Origin: Cutibacterium equinum
GTDB taxonomy: Bacteria > Actinomycetota > Actinomycetes > Propionibacteriales > Propionibacteriaceae
Length of the DNA: 64,000 bases
Direction: 5' to 3'
Assembly: GCF_028021195.1 (NCBI RefSeq)
Contig: NZ_CP115668.1
Coordinates: 1,302,001-1,366,000, forward strand
The notes under the pieces are model-generated. The model did no database searches, was not told the origin of the DNA, and saw only the letters and a program-made list of their open reading frames with translations. The translations under genes and the position numbers were made by a program. Below are positions 33,197-42,906 of this stretch, one piece after another (the first letter of the stretch is position 1; every line of letters starts with the position of its first letter).

Positions 33197-34294
33197 TCAG
33201 CGCAGTCCCAACGGACGTTCCAGGGCCAGGTCGATGAGTTCGCTGACGATCTGGGCGTACGTCATGCCACTGGCCTGCCACATCAGTGGGAACCCCGAGC
33301 TGCGGGTGAATCCCGGCATGGTGTTGGGTTCGTTGACGTAGACGGTGCCCTCGGGGGTGACGAAGGTGTCGATACGGGCGAGCCCTTCACAGCCCAGCAC
33401 CCGGAACGCTGTGACAGCGATTTCCTGGACGCGATTGCGGGTCTGGTCGTCGAGGTCGGCTCGGGGCTGGACCGACGCTTTCTGCTCCCCGGTGAGGTAC
33501 TTGGCCTCGAAGTCGTAGAAACCATCGGGGTCATGGACGACGATCTCGCCGGGAACCGAGGCCCGAGGAGCACCGCCGTGATGGCCGTCGAGGACGGAGC
33601 ACTCGATCTCGCGGCCTGAGATCCCCTGTTCGACGAGGACCTTGGTGTCGTGCTCGCGAGCCGCTTCAATGGCGGCTTCCAGAGCGTCGGGGCTGGCCAC
33701 CTTGGAAATACCGATCGAGGATCCGCCACGGGCCGGCTTGACGAACAGCGGGTAGGTCAACCGTGAGGCAGCCTCGAGGACGGCATGCCGGTCCTCACGC
33801 CACTCGTGGTCACGCACGACGACGTAGGGACCGACGAGAACCCCGGCCTCAGCCAGGACCATCTTGGTGAGGTGCTTGTCCATGCAATTGGCACTTGCCG
33901 CGACGCCGCAACCCACATAACGCACCCCGGCCATTTCCAGCAGACCTTGGATGGTCCCGTCCTCCCCGAAGGGTCCGTGGAGTACCGGGAAGACGACATC
34001 GACGAGGTCGGCATTGCCGTCGGTGTCGACGATGCAGGTGCCGCCGGGCATCTGGGTAATCGATACCAACGACCGGTCCCCCACCTCCACGACTGGGAGC
34101 TGGCCGGTGCTGGGCAGGGCCAGGATCTCATCGACTCCGTAGCGCACCCAGACGCCATCAGGGGTGATACCCACACCGGAGACGTCGAACCGTTCGCGGT
34201 CAATCGCAGCCACCACATTGGCCGCAGACAGGCAGGAGATCGAATGCTCCGAGCTCATCCCACCGAAGATGACGGCAACGTGGGTGCGGTTCAT
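33197..34294 (-). CDS. ddl: D-alanine--D-alanine ligase
   Basis: It joins two D-alanines for peptidoglycan pentapeptide in an ATP-dependent reaction. The 365-residue protein begins with VAVIFGGMSSEHSISCLSA, and HGPFGEDGTIQG lies near residue 110. The ATP-grasp core has VKPARGGSSIGISKV near 190 and the catalytic GREIECSVL. The metal-site NEPNTMPGFT near 330 has Pro where Ile is more common. The frame ends in a hydrophobic helix with an LIDLALE element. The ATG at 34294 follows an AGGACC-type site. Confidence 0.95.
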   Translation of the reverse strand: MNRTHVAVIFGGMSSEHSISCLSAANVVAAIDRERFDVSGVGITPDGVWVRYGVDEILALPSTGQLPVVEVGDRSLVSITQMPGGTCIVDTDGNADLVDVVFPVLHGPFGEDGTIQGLLEMAGVRYVGCGVAASANCMDKHLTKMVLAEAGVLVGPYVVVRDHEWREDRHAVLEAASRLTYPLFVKPARGGSSIGISKVASPDALEAAIEAAREHDTKVLVEQGISGREIECSVLDGHHGGAPRASVPGEIVVHDPDGFYDFEAKYLTGEQKASVQPRADLDDQTRNRVQEIAVTAFRVLGCEGLARIDTFVTPEGTVYVNEPNTMPGFTRSSGFPLMWQASGMTYAQIVSELIDLALERPLGLR

Positions 34295-34342
34295 GTGAGG
34301 TCCTTTCGTCGTGATGGCACCTCACACTACCGAGGCATCACC

Positions 34343-35119
34343 TCAGCGGGGCCCGACGACTGGCCGCGCCGGGGCAACTGTTTTGGGAACTCGTCTGCCC
34401 GTGCGCATGTCGTAACGGTCCGGCGGCGGAAACTCCCCGCGAGCACGGGCAACCTGGGCGTCAATGGCGTCCATGATCCGGTTGGAGGCTTCCCGGACTG
34501 AGTCGGTGTCGTGATGGTCGTGGAGATCCGACAGGTCGACCTCGGTGCCGCAGTACAGCTTCATGGTCTTGCGCGGCCACAGCTTGGGGAAGGTCATCTC
34601 CTTGTAACCCATGACCTGCTGAGGCCCCCACTGGCCCACCGGGATGACAGGAACCCCGGTCTCCAGGGCCAGGCGTGCCGCACCCGTTCGTCCAGTCATG
34701 GGCCAATGCAAGGGGTCGGCGGTGATCGTGCCTTCCGGATACATCACCACCGTCATGCCCTTGTCCAGGGCAGCCTTGGCATCGTCAAGGACTTTGGCCC
34801 GATTCGGGCCCTTGCGGTCCACGGGGATCTGGCCACTGGCAGAGGCCACCCATCCGACGATCGGCACCGAGAACAGCTCTTTCTTGGCCAACCAGTGCGG
34901 CCAACGACCGTTGGCCACCAAGAAGGCTCCCAACACGATGGGGTCGTAGTTGGAGACGTGGTTGCTCACGATGAGGGCAGGCCCTGGACCGGGCAGATTC
35001 TCACCACCGTGGTGGTCGAACCGCGTCAAGGTACGAGCCAGCGGATACAACGTCCCCACACCCATCCGGAAGATGAGGCCAGGGGTGTCGGCTGGATTGG
35101 TCACGGCGGGCAGCGCCAC
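34343..35119 (-). CDS. 1-acylglycerol-3-phosphate acyltransferase (PlsC family)
   Basis: It transfers an acyl chain to lysophosphatidate or a related acceptor at the membrane. The 258 residues carry the HX4D motif in SNHVSNYDP near 54, the glycerol-phosphate site FSVPIVGWVASASG..PVDR near 85-105, and PEGT in MYPEGTITAD near 130. A further VPVIPVGQWG lies near 160. The start is GTG at 35119, fixed by AGGAGGGACACC. It is divergent from the IclR gene across a 120-base intergenic region. In mycobacteria the corresponding site holds hupB and leuCD, which are absent. Confidence 0.88.
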   Translation of the reverse strand: MALPAVTNPADTPGLIFRMGVGTLYPLARTLTRFDHHGGENLPGPGPALIVSNHVSNYDPIVLGAFLVANGRWPHWLAKKELFSVPIVGWVASASGQIPVDRKGPNRAKVLDDAKAALDKGMTVVMYPEGTITADPLHWPMTGRTGAARLALETGVPVIPVGQWGPQQVMGYKEMTFPKLWPRKTMKLYCGTEVDLSDLHDHHDTDSVREASNRIMDAIDAQVARARGEFPPPDRYDMRTGRRVPKTVAPARPVVGPR

Positions 35120-35239
35120 GGTGTCCCTCCTGAGTGATCTGGACCAACACACTCTATCGGCTCACTGATGTCGTCATCGGTGATCACCACCTTCTCACTC
35201 AACCTCGACGGCCAGGATTTGGACCGTTAATATCGGCAT

Positions 35240-35959
35240 ATGGACGACTCAAGTGGTGTGGGTGTGCTGGACAAGGCCGCGCTCGTGTTGGCTGCCCTGG
35301 AGACGGGACCGGCATCCCTGGCAGGGCTGGTCGAGACAACCGGATTGGCCCGACCGACGGCTCATCGTCTGGCCCGCGCGCTGGAACACCACCGGTTCGT
35401 CAGTCGTGATCTCCAAGGTCGCTTCATCCTGGGTCCACGGCTCTCAGAGCTTGCAGCAGCAGCCGGCGAGGATCGTCTTCTGGCTGCATCTGGGCCCATT
35501 CTGGCCAGACTTCGAGACATCACCGGCGAATCTGCTCAGCTGTACCGTCGTCAGGCTGGCAGCCGGGTGTGCGCGGCCAGTGCGGAGCGTCCGACGGGAT
35601 TGCGAGACACCATCCCGGTAGGATCCATCTTGTCCATGGACGCCGGATCGGCGGCTCAGATTCTGCTGGCATGGGAGGACAGCGACAAGATGCGGCGGGG
35701 ATTGCACCACTCTGCCTTCTCCGAGGTCACCCTCGCTGCGGTGCGCAAACGCGGCTGGGCCCAGTCAGTCGGCGAGCGTGAGGCCGGGGTCGCGTCGGTC
35801 TCGGCCCCGGTACGGTCCCCCTCCGGCAAGGTCATCGCGGCCGTGTCGGTCTCAGGGCCGATTGAGCGTCTGACTCGTCAGCCTGGACGCATCCATGCCC
35901 CTGCCGTCGTCGCAGCCGGAGGACGCCTGTCGGAGGTGCTACGCCGGTCTGCCGAGTGA
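35240..35959 (+). CDS. ndgR: IclR-family regulator, NdgR-like
   Basis: This transcription factor belongs to the NdgR/AreB branch that controls leucine and other amino-acid genes in actinomycetes. The 239 residues match that branch closely: N-terminal VGVLDKAALVLAALE, the HTH TGLARPTAHRLARALE, GRFILGPRLSELAAAAGED, then the effector domain with SAQLYRRQ, DAGSAAQILLAWE and GVASVSAPVRSPSGKVIAAVSVSGP. Its usual target leuCD is not beside it; plsC is. The start is ATG at 35240. A tRNA pair follows on the opposite strand. Confidence 0.88.
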   Translation: MDDSSGVGVLDKAALVLAALETGPASLAGLVETTGLARPTAHRLARALEHHRFVSRDLQGRFILGPRLSELAAAAGEDRLLAASGPILARLRDITGESAQLYRRQAGSRVCAASAERPTGLRDTIPVGSILSMDAGSAAQILLAWEDSDKMRRGLHHSAFSEVTLAAVRKRGWAQSVGEREAGVASVSAPVRSPSGKVIAAVSVSGPIERLTRQPGRIHAPAVVAAGGRLSEVLRRSAE

Positions 35960-36072
35960 GGCTGGCCATCATCGTGGGATGCACCTGGGTGCGAGGCGGC
36001 TGGCAACTCCTTGGCGCCCCATCGTTGATTCTTGGGAACGGCGCCGTCAGGATTGTCCCATCGACAAAGCGA

Positions 36073-36100
36073 TGACCCGGATCCTGGTGGATCCGGGTCA
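36073..36100. terminator. Perfect 12-bp hairpin between ndgR and tRNA-Glu
   Basis: TGACCCGGATCC (36073-36084) pairs perfectly with 36089-36100 around TGGT. It sits eight bases beyond the tRNA-Glu 3' end on the minus strand, and also downstream of ndgR on the plus strand. It is the likely shared terminator. Confidence 0.8.
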
Positions 36101-36107
36101 CTTCAGC

Positions 36108-36183
36108 TGGTAGCCCCGAGCGGATTCGAACCGCCGTTTCAGCCTTGAGAGGGCCGCGTGCTAGGCCGCTGCACTACGGGGCC
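36108..36183 (-). tRNA. tRNA-Glu (CUC)
   Basis: A 76-base cloverleaf with encoded CCA at 36108-36110. The acceptor stem is GGCCCCG/CGGGGCT with a G-U first pair. The D stem is GTGC/GCAC, the anticodon stem CGGCC/GGCTG and the T stem GGCGG/CCGCT. The loop CTCTCAA gives CTC, glutamate. Confidence 0.95.
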
Positions 36184-36318
36184 ATGCGGACGCCACTTCC
36201 CGTCGAGTTCGGGACGCGCCACCCTTTTCTGTTGTTCCCAAGTCCTCTGCGAACCGGGCTGGGAAACATTAACAATCATTCGGCTGCTTCCGCAACTTCA
36301 TGGTGTCAGTCTCCCGAG

Positions 36319-36390
36319 CTGGGGTACCAGGACTCGAACCTGGACTAACTGAACCAGAATCAGTCGGGCTGCCAATTACCCTATACCCCA
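36319..36390 (-). tRNA. tRNA-Gln (CUG)
   Basis: A 72-base cloverleaf. The acceptor stem is TGGGGTA/TACCCCA, with anticodon arm ACTGA-TTCTGGT-TCAGT reading CTG, glutamine, and T arm CCAGG-TTCGAGT-CCTGG. CCA is not encoded. The decayed IS-rich region begins about 90 bases beyond its 5' end. Confidence 0.95.
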
Positions 36391-36481
36391 TCATCGTCCC
36401 ACCTCGGTGAACCTCAGTGGAGCAACGTCGAGAAACTTTAACGAACTCTCCCTGAATGCGCAAATCGACGACGAGACTCAC

Positions 36482-37738
36482 GTAAAGTCCCTGGGTAGAC
36501 AGGGTCCGTGCCTCACACACTTTTCCCCCGCGAAATCAGTGCCGTGACGGCGACCATGGGGTATGGATGGTGAGGGGTTGTCGTTACAGGCTCGCTTCGA
36601 GGTGACCAAGAAGTATGCTGCGGCCTACGCGGCAGCGTCGAAGAAGGACAAGGGCCGGATCCTCGATCAGGTGGTCGAGGTGACTGGCTGGAACCGTGAC
36701 CATGCCCGTCAGCAACTGCGGGGCCGGCTACGTCAGCCTCCAGGGCGGGCGTGTGCCACGATCGCGGTGACCGATCGTCGCCGCACCAATCCATGCACGT
36801 AGTTCTACGATGCTCGCACAATCCTGCAGATGGTGTGGGCGACCAGTAGTGGGGTGTGTGGGAAGTACTTGGCCGCGTCCATGACTGACTGGCTTGTTGC
36901 CATGGAAGCTGAAGGATCCCTTATTCCAGGCATCGACCGGTACAGCGCGCAGGTCCGTGCCGAACTGATCGCGATGAGCCCGGCCACGATCGACCGTTAC
37001 CTTGCTCCTGTGCGGGCCCACGATCCGATCCGTGGTAAGAGCACCACCCGGCCTGGCAGTCTGCTGCCTAACTCGATCACCATCCGTAAGGCTGGTGACG
37101 AGGTTGACGCCGAGCCCGGGTTCTTCGAGGTCGACACCGTCGCTCATGGCGGGCCCAGCCTGAAAGGCCAGTTCGCTGCCAGTGGTGAACGTCACCGACA
37201 TGCACACCGGCTGGGTCTACACCCGCTCGATCCGTAACAACGCCGCCGTCCACGTCCTGGGTGTCTTCACCAGCTTCGTTGACCACGTGCCGTTCATGGT
37301 GACCGGGATCGATTGCGACAACGGATCGGAGTTCATCAACCACGACCTGCTCAGCTGCGCAAGGTGTTTTTCACCCGGTCCAGGCCTGACACAAGCAACG
37401 ACCAGGCCACCATCGAGTCGAAGAACAACCACCTCGCACAACACCCGCCACCCCGTCCGACAAGCTGCAACCCGCCGACGTTCTCAGCCTCAGCCCCGCC
37501 CAACACGCCGAACCCGCCGCCTACAAGACCAGCCTCAAACCCGTCGCCATAGCCGCCCAGATCACCGGCATCCAAGCAGAACTCACCCGACTCGCCGCAG
37601 CCAAAACCCGCCAACTCGAAGACCAAACCCGCCCAAAACTCCCCCCAGCCACCGGCATCCGAACCCGAGCCAGCTAACCCTCCCACCACGCGAGGAAAAA
37701 ACTATGTGAAGCACGACCCTCATTTCGCGGGGACTTGA
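36482..37738 (+). mobile_element. Degenerate IS element with integrase-type (DDE) transposase
   Basis: The two ends resemble each other as imperfect inverted repeats of about 35 bases: GTAAAGTCCC...GGGTCCGTGCCTCACA from 36482, and the complement of ...GTGAAGCACGACCCTCATTTCGCGGGGACTT ending near 37736. The transposase starts near 36563 with QARFEVTKKYAAAYA and VVEVTGWNRDHARQQL. It has an in-frame TAG near 36801. It resumes with SSGVCGKYLAASM and AGDEVDAEPGFFEVDTVAH, shifts frame near 37180, continues with TDMHTGWVYTRSIRNNAAVHVLG and the catalytic-core ...IDCDNGSEF. It loses an internal segment before the last helix. It belongs to the helix-turn-helix DDE transposases common in actinomycetes and is inactive. 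Confidence 0.8.
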
Positions 37739-37740
37739 CA

Positions 37741-39031
37741 ATGAGGCACCACGCGTTCTGCCAGCTTGACGACCTCGGCCTGAGGGTCGTCGGTCAACAC
37801 CTGACCAGCCAGCGTGCCTTGCTGGCCTGCCATCCGATCAAACCCGATGACTGGTGCCATCGCTGCGGCGGCCACCGATCAGCGCGTGACAACGTGATCC
37901 GCGACCTGGCGCACGTCCCGTTCGGTTGACGCCCTACCACCCTGCACGTCCGGCTACCCCGCTACCAGTGCCGCGACTGCGGGCATGTGTGGCGCCACCA
38001 CCTCACCGGTGCCGCTTCGCCGCGTTCGTGCTTGTCACGTGGCGCGTTACGGTGGGCGCTGGAAACACTGGTGGTCAACCACCTACTATCAGTGACACGG
38101 ATCGCCACAGCGCTCGGCGTGACATGGAACACCGCCAACGATGCGGTCAGCCGAAGGACAACGACTGCTCATTGACCAGCCCGGCCGCTTGGACCACGTC
38201 ACCGTGGTAGGCGTGGATGAGCATGTGTGGCGTCACACCCACAAGGGTGACACGTATGTGACCGTGGTCATCGACCTGACCCCGGTGCGGGATGGCACCA
38301 GCCCGAGCCGGCCGGTGGCGATGATCAAAGGACGCTCGAAGCAGGCCTTGGCAACCTGGCTGACCGACCAACCACAAGCCTGGCGCGACGGAGTGAAGAT
38401 CGTGGCCATGGACGGGTTGTCCGGCTTCACAACCGCCACCGCCGAAGAACTCCCTGACGCCACCACGGTGATAGACCCGTTCCACGTCGTGAGGTTGGCC
38501 GGCGATGCTCTGGATGCCTGCCGCAGGCGGGTCCAAATCATGCTGCATGGCACCCGCGGCCGCAAGCACCACCTGCTCTACCAGAACCGCCGAATCCTGC
38601 ACACCGGCGCTGATCTGCTGACCGACACACAACAACACCGCGTGGATGAACTGTTCAGTGATGATCGGCATGTCGAGGTCGAGGCCACCTGGGACGTCTA
38701 CCAAACCATGATCACCGTTTACCGCGCCAATAGCCGAACCGAAGGCACAAACATCATGACCCGGCTCATCGCGTCGATCGGATCGAGCGTTCCCGCCAAC
38801 CTGGTCGAGGTCGCACGACTCGGCCGGACCCTGACCACACGCCGCGATGACATCCTGGCCTTCTTCGACCAGCCCGCCACCAGCAACGGCCCCACCCAGA
38901 CCATCAACGAACGCCTCGAACACCTACGCGGCACCGCCCTAGGCTTCCCCAACCTGACCAACGACATCACCCGATCCCTCCTCGAAGCCGGCGGATTCAG
39001 ACCCCACCTACATTATCGATTGTGAAGAGCC
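37741..39031 (+). mobile_element. ISL3-family element with broken transposase gene, left end lost
   Basis: The reading frame from 37741 has the N-terminal zinc finger (WCHRCGGHRSA...YQCRDCGHVW) interrupted by TGA at 37927, where tryptophan is expected. After a frameshift near 38140 it continues to 39025 as the DDE core (VGVDEHVWRHTHKGDTYVTVVIDLTPVRDG, MDGLSGF...VIDPFHVVRLAGDALD) and the ending EHLRGTALGF. The right inverted repeat TGTGAAGAGCC is at 39021-39031. The left repeat is missing where this element meets the previous IS at about 37740. One nonsense change and one indel would restore it, so decay is recent. Confidence 0.85.
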
Positions 39032-39157
39032 ATCATTGTCCGTTACTATCGCGTCAGTGATGTCCATTTTGCCCCGTTGGCCCGTACCCGCGCCACGCAC
39101 CAACGTCACACCACCCCCTTGTTGAAACAAGCCAGCCGACATGATTCGAGGATCGCC

Positions 39158-40240
39158 ATGCCACTACCTGAGGCCGATCTATCCGTCTTGCGTTCAATGC
39201 ACGAGCAGCTCGACGCCAGCTACCGCCAAGCAATTGGAGACGCGCGCGACGTCATCCTGTTGGATCAGCCCCGACACAGAAATCTAGGTGACACGCTTAT
39301 CTTTGCCGGCGAGCTTGCCACCCTCACTCGTCTCGAGGTGCGCGTACGTTATTGCGCGACGGCCTTCTCCGCACGCTGGGACGAGATTCGCAAGCTCCCC
39401 CGTGACTGGCCAATCTTGTGCCACGGCGGAGGCAATTTTGGGGATGCCTATTCACTACACCAGGGATTCCGGGAAGCGCTGGTAGAAGAGTTCCCGCGCC
39501 GCAAGATCGTGTTCCTGCCCAACACGTTTTGGTTCCGCGACAATTCCAACATTGAGCACACCCGGAAGGCCTTGCGCGTTGCCCACGATCTCACCCTCAT
39601 GGTGCGAGCCCGGAGGAGTGAAGCATTCGCGCATCAGCATTTCGGACAGCACAAAGTGCTCTACTGCCCCGACTCGGCCCTGGGGATCGAAGCAAATACC
39701 GCTCCGTATTATCTCCGTCACCGAGCCAAGTACCCGAGCCAAGTGCATATCTTAAGCAGGGACGATGAGGAGAGCCGGAGGGAACAAGTGCGCATGCGGC
39801 CGACGGACACCGTCGGCGATTATCGGTTCACGATTCCGGGGCGTGCACGATGGATACTTAGCCGGCTTACCACCGACAGGCCGCTAGACCTGCTCCCCTT
39901 GGGCCCCGTTCGCGATCTCATGCGGGAGTCACAATCCAAACTCTTGGCCAGTGCCAACCTGCGCGCCTTCCTCACCACCTTCCAAGGTGCAGGGATCGTC
40001 GCAACCAACCGGCTTCACGCCCACGTCTACTGCGCACTCGCCGGGATCCCACACGTCGTCACGGACAACTCCTACGGGAAAATCTCCGAAATCTACCAAG
40101 AGTGGACCGGCCATTTCAGTACCGCACACTGGGCCGACAACCTACAAGACGCCTACGAGCAAGCGGTAGCACTGGCTGAACAGCAAAAATCGGAGCGAGA
40201 CAGTGGCCAGCCTTGCCCTGCCGGACTTATCCGCTACTGA
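39158..40240 (+). CDS. Polysaccharide pyruvyl transferase family protein
   Basis: It is predicted to add a pyruvate ketal to a sugar of a surface polysaccharide. The 360-residue protein follows the ExoV/CsaB/WcaK-type pattern: an early RNLGDTLIFAGELA, then ILCHGGGNFGDAYSLHQGFREALVEEF and IVFLPNTFWF near 95-140, TLMVRARRSEAF, and in the C-terminal half VATNRLHAHVYCALAGIPHVVTDNSYGKI, the family's late glycine/His-containing block. No signal peptide is seen. The ATG at 39158 was chosen; the frame reaches 39077 without support. It is flanked by IS remnants and looks intact. Confidence 0.82.
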   Translation: MPLPEADLSVLRSMHEQLDASYRQAIGDARDVILLDQPRHRNLGDTLIFAGELATLTRLEVRVRYCATAFSARWDEIRKLPRDWPILCHGGGNFGDAYSLHQGFREALVEEFPRRKIVFLPNTFWFRDNSNIEHTRKALRVAHDLTLMVRARRSEAFAHQHFGQHKVLYCPDSALGIEANTAPYYLRHRAKYPSQVHILSRDDEESRREQVRMRPTDTVGDYRFTIPGRARWILSRLTTDRPLDLLPLGPVRDLMRESQSKLLASANLRAFLTTFQGAGIVATNRLHAHVYCALAGIPHVVTDNSYGKISEIYQEWTGHFSTAHWADNLQDAYEQAVALAEQQKSERDSGQPCPAGLIRY

Positions 40241-40364
40241 GCCGAGACAGCTGGAAGGCCCCTAATCAGGAGTGAGCACCAAAATCGCGATATCACTGCG
40301 ACCCCTTCCCTCGAGAAAAATGGGGTAACGATGCAAGGATCCCCCGCTTACCTCGATACAACAC

Positions 40365-41135
40365 CTACGGAAGCCTGTGCGAAAGACCAAGAATTCCTAT
40401 TCGCCGCTGCGACCGGTTAAGATTTTCAAAATTTCCCCTGTCGGCAGCGATCTCTGAGCCACCGATCCAGCCTGCCATATTTGTGCCCAGCGACCTAATG
40501 TCCATCAGCTCAGCCCGAACGTGCCAATTACGGTAATCGTCAGCTACCCATGACACCGCCCCGTCTGAACGATACAGGCCAACTAGAAGTCGGACAGATC
40601 GCCGCGTCACAAGATATAACCCAGTATCATAAAGTCATCCGCGAAAGCGACCAGAGCGATACCTGAAGGGCCGTGCCCATTCCCCACTAGGCGGGCAGTC
40701 AGTGCCAACACCGCAGCATGACGAAACACGCTATCGAAGTAGGAGCGCCCGCAAGGCTCGTAGGGATTCGCCAACAACACTCAATCCCAACCCGATGTCA
40801 CCGCAACACGTTGAAGCACCGACCCGAAGTCCTCGTCTAGAACCGCGTCATCCTCGGCTACAAATAGGACATCATGCGGACTTCCTTGACCTTCAGCAGA
40901 AGCTGTCAATACATCCAGATACCTAATCGCACACCCTATCTTGCCTGAAAGTGGCGGCCTACCGTAGCGACGTTCGAGACCGGCAACGTCAAAGCGGCCC
41001 AAACCCTCCTCACGCCGACCCAATGCACTCGAAAAGAACACCCACTAGGTTGACTGAGAAACTGCGACGTGCGCGGAAAATCTTTCAGACTGATAACCAC
41101 CCGATCAACCACTACCACCCGGAAAGTATAAGTTC
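40365..41135 (-). pseudogene. Remnant of a family-25 glycosyltransferase
   Basis: Fragments in different minus-strand frames align in order with the intact gene at 44893-45765. They are VDRVVISLKDFPRTSQF near 41100, then RFDVAGLERRYGRPPLSGKIGCAIRYLDVL and VLFVAEDDAVL in 40781-41041, and finally LYRSDGAVSWVADDYRNW in 40365-40610. Frameshifts separate them, so no functional product is likely. Whether this is an old duplicate or a separate paralogue cannot be told by eye. Confidence 0.7.
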
Positions 41136-41164
41136 GCGTCCAGGGAGCTCTCAAGCCTCCAATA

Positions 41165-41660
41165 AGACTCACATAAAGTCCCCGGGTAGACAAGGGCCGT
41201 GCCTCACACACTTTTCCGCGCGAAACCAGTGCAGTGACAGCGACCATGGGGTATCGGTAGTGCGGGACTGTCATTGCAGGCTCAGTGCGAGGTGACCGAG
41301 AAGTATACTGCGGCCTACGCGACAGCGTCGAAGAAGGACAAGGGCCAGATCGTGGGTTAGGGTATCGAGGTAACTGGCTAGAACCGCGACCTCGCCCGCC
41401 AGCAATTTCAGGGCCAGTCACGCCGACGACCAAGGGGGTTCTGTGCCATTACCCCCGTTATCGATGGCCCATGCATGCACTGTTGCGATGCTCGCGAACA
41501 CCTCCCGATGGTGCGGGCGACCAGTGGAGGGTCATCCGGCACCTACTTCGTCTCTTCCATCACCGCCTAAGTCGACGCCATGGATACCGAAGACTCACTT
41601 GTCGCAAGTATCGACCGCAATCTCGCCCCCTTTCGAAACCTTTGACCAACCTGTCCGGTA
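41165..41660 (+). mobile_element. Second, more decayed copy of the IS at 36482
   Basis: From about 41165 the bases track the left end of the 36482 element (CCCGGGTAGACAAGGGCCGTGCCTCACACAC near 41180 in segments) and then its transposase start (KYTAAYATASKKDKGQI-like codons). Several new stop codons and base changes are present. Similarity fades after the segment corresponding to its first stop, around 41660. It is non-functional. Confidence 0.7.
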
Positions 41661-41789
41661 GTACAATCAAATGAGTCCCAGAAGAGCGAATCACGTGAGA
41701 AGAATCATGAAGAGCACTCCAATACGACTGCAACGAGACATTAGAATCGCTGTTACCCCCGGATCGGATGGCTTGATACGGCGCGCGGG

Positions 41790-42724
41790 TTCGCCAGGCT
41801 TGCCCTTTTGCTGATGCACGCGTCGTATATCCGGATGATCTATCACTCGGTCGCGCTATGGTCGTGGCTCATTTGGGTGAATAACTTAATGGGTCCGTAT
41901 CGCATGCCGCTATTGATGTGCCTATCGGGACGCGCCCTGCGCAAACCCATCAAAGCCTTCTACTTGGGCAAGATGAGGGGACTCTTATGGCCCTATTTGC
42001 TGTAGGCCCCGTGGTGTTGTTCACGACGGGGAAGCTAAACCAGTTGGCGCGCCCCGCCGAGTGGATCCCCGTCACCTACACGTAGTTCTTCCTCTTCGTC
42101 TTCCTATACTATTGTCTGGCTCCCGCGCTCACACGCATTCCAGTTCTCGCAATCGTTTTTGCCACCCAAGTGCTGAGTTACTTCATTGTCGACCGTGGCT
42201 TCATCAGCGAGTTTCCTGCTCTCTGGATTCTTCTACTTAGGCCATTTCTTGGCGCAAAACAAGGGAAGGTTCTAAGACCGTGGCCACCTCGGCGGGATCA
42301 TCTGCCTGCTCGTGTCCGTGGTCCTCAACGTCGCGACTTTGTCCGCACTTCTCGAGGTCCCCGCCTACGTATCTCCAGTCGTGGGCCGGATCGTAACCTT
42401 AACCGGCGTCGTCAGATTCATTTTGATTGCGTGGCAGCCCATAGTAGAGTTTTCTCTGCAACTACAATGGTGGTTGGCCCCGTGCGGCACATTGGTCGGC
42501 ACTTCCTCGTGTTCTACGTGTCCCACTATCCCGCGATGGTCGCAACCTCCTACGTCGTAACGGTGCTCCTGGGAAGCCGACGTCCGGGCGTATCCTTGGT
42601 CTGTTGCCTGGTCACGGTTCTGCTGGCCGGTTGGTTACTCACATCGCTCCGCCGGTTCGCGTTGGTGGACGCGCTCTTCTCGGCACCCCGAACCCTTGAG
42701 CAGACGCGTCGAGCACAGCCGTAG
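41790..42724 (+). pseudogene. Degenerate membrane acyltransferase (acyltransferase-3 type)
   Basis: The first part (41808-42005) encodes LWSWLIWVNNLMGPYRMPLLMCLSGRAL, the membrane helix and catalytic-region pattern of OafA-like O-acyltransferases. After a TAG, related codons continue (FFLFVFLYYCLAPALTRIPVLAIVF). Further helices appear in shifted frames to 42724, including FYVSHYPAMVATSYVVTVLL. In-frame stops and at least two frame changes show it is broken. The original product probably decorated a surface polysaccharide. Confidence 0.65.
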
Positions 42725-42906
42725 TACCCCACCCCAAAAGCTTCTCGTTATTGAGGCCTCACGCACGCTTGCCACGTGGCCATACGTAGATCTGCACCAC
42801 ATCCGTGGAGCAACGGCAACCCGACTCTTAGCAAGCCGTTCGGAAGAACAGCACATTGATGGGACCCGAAAAGGTCTCGATGAGGCGGTCAATTATCCGA
42901 AGCCCT

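Noticed and set aside
36319-36390. tRNA-Gln as attachment site of the IS-rich island
   Set aside because: The island lies on the 5' side of the tRNA, no integrase gene is visible and no repeated tRNA 3' end was found.
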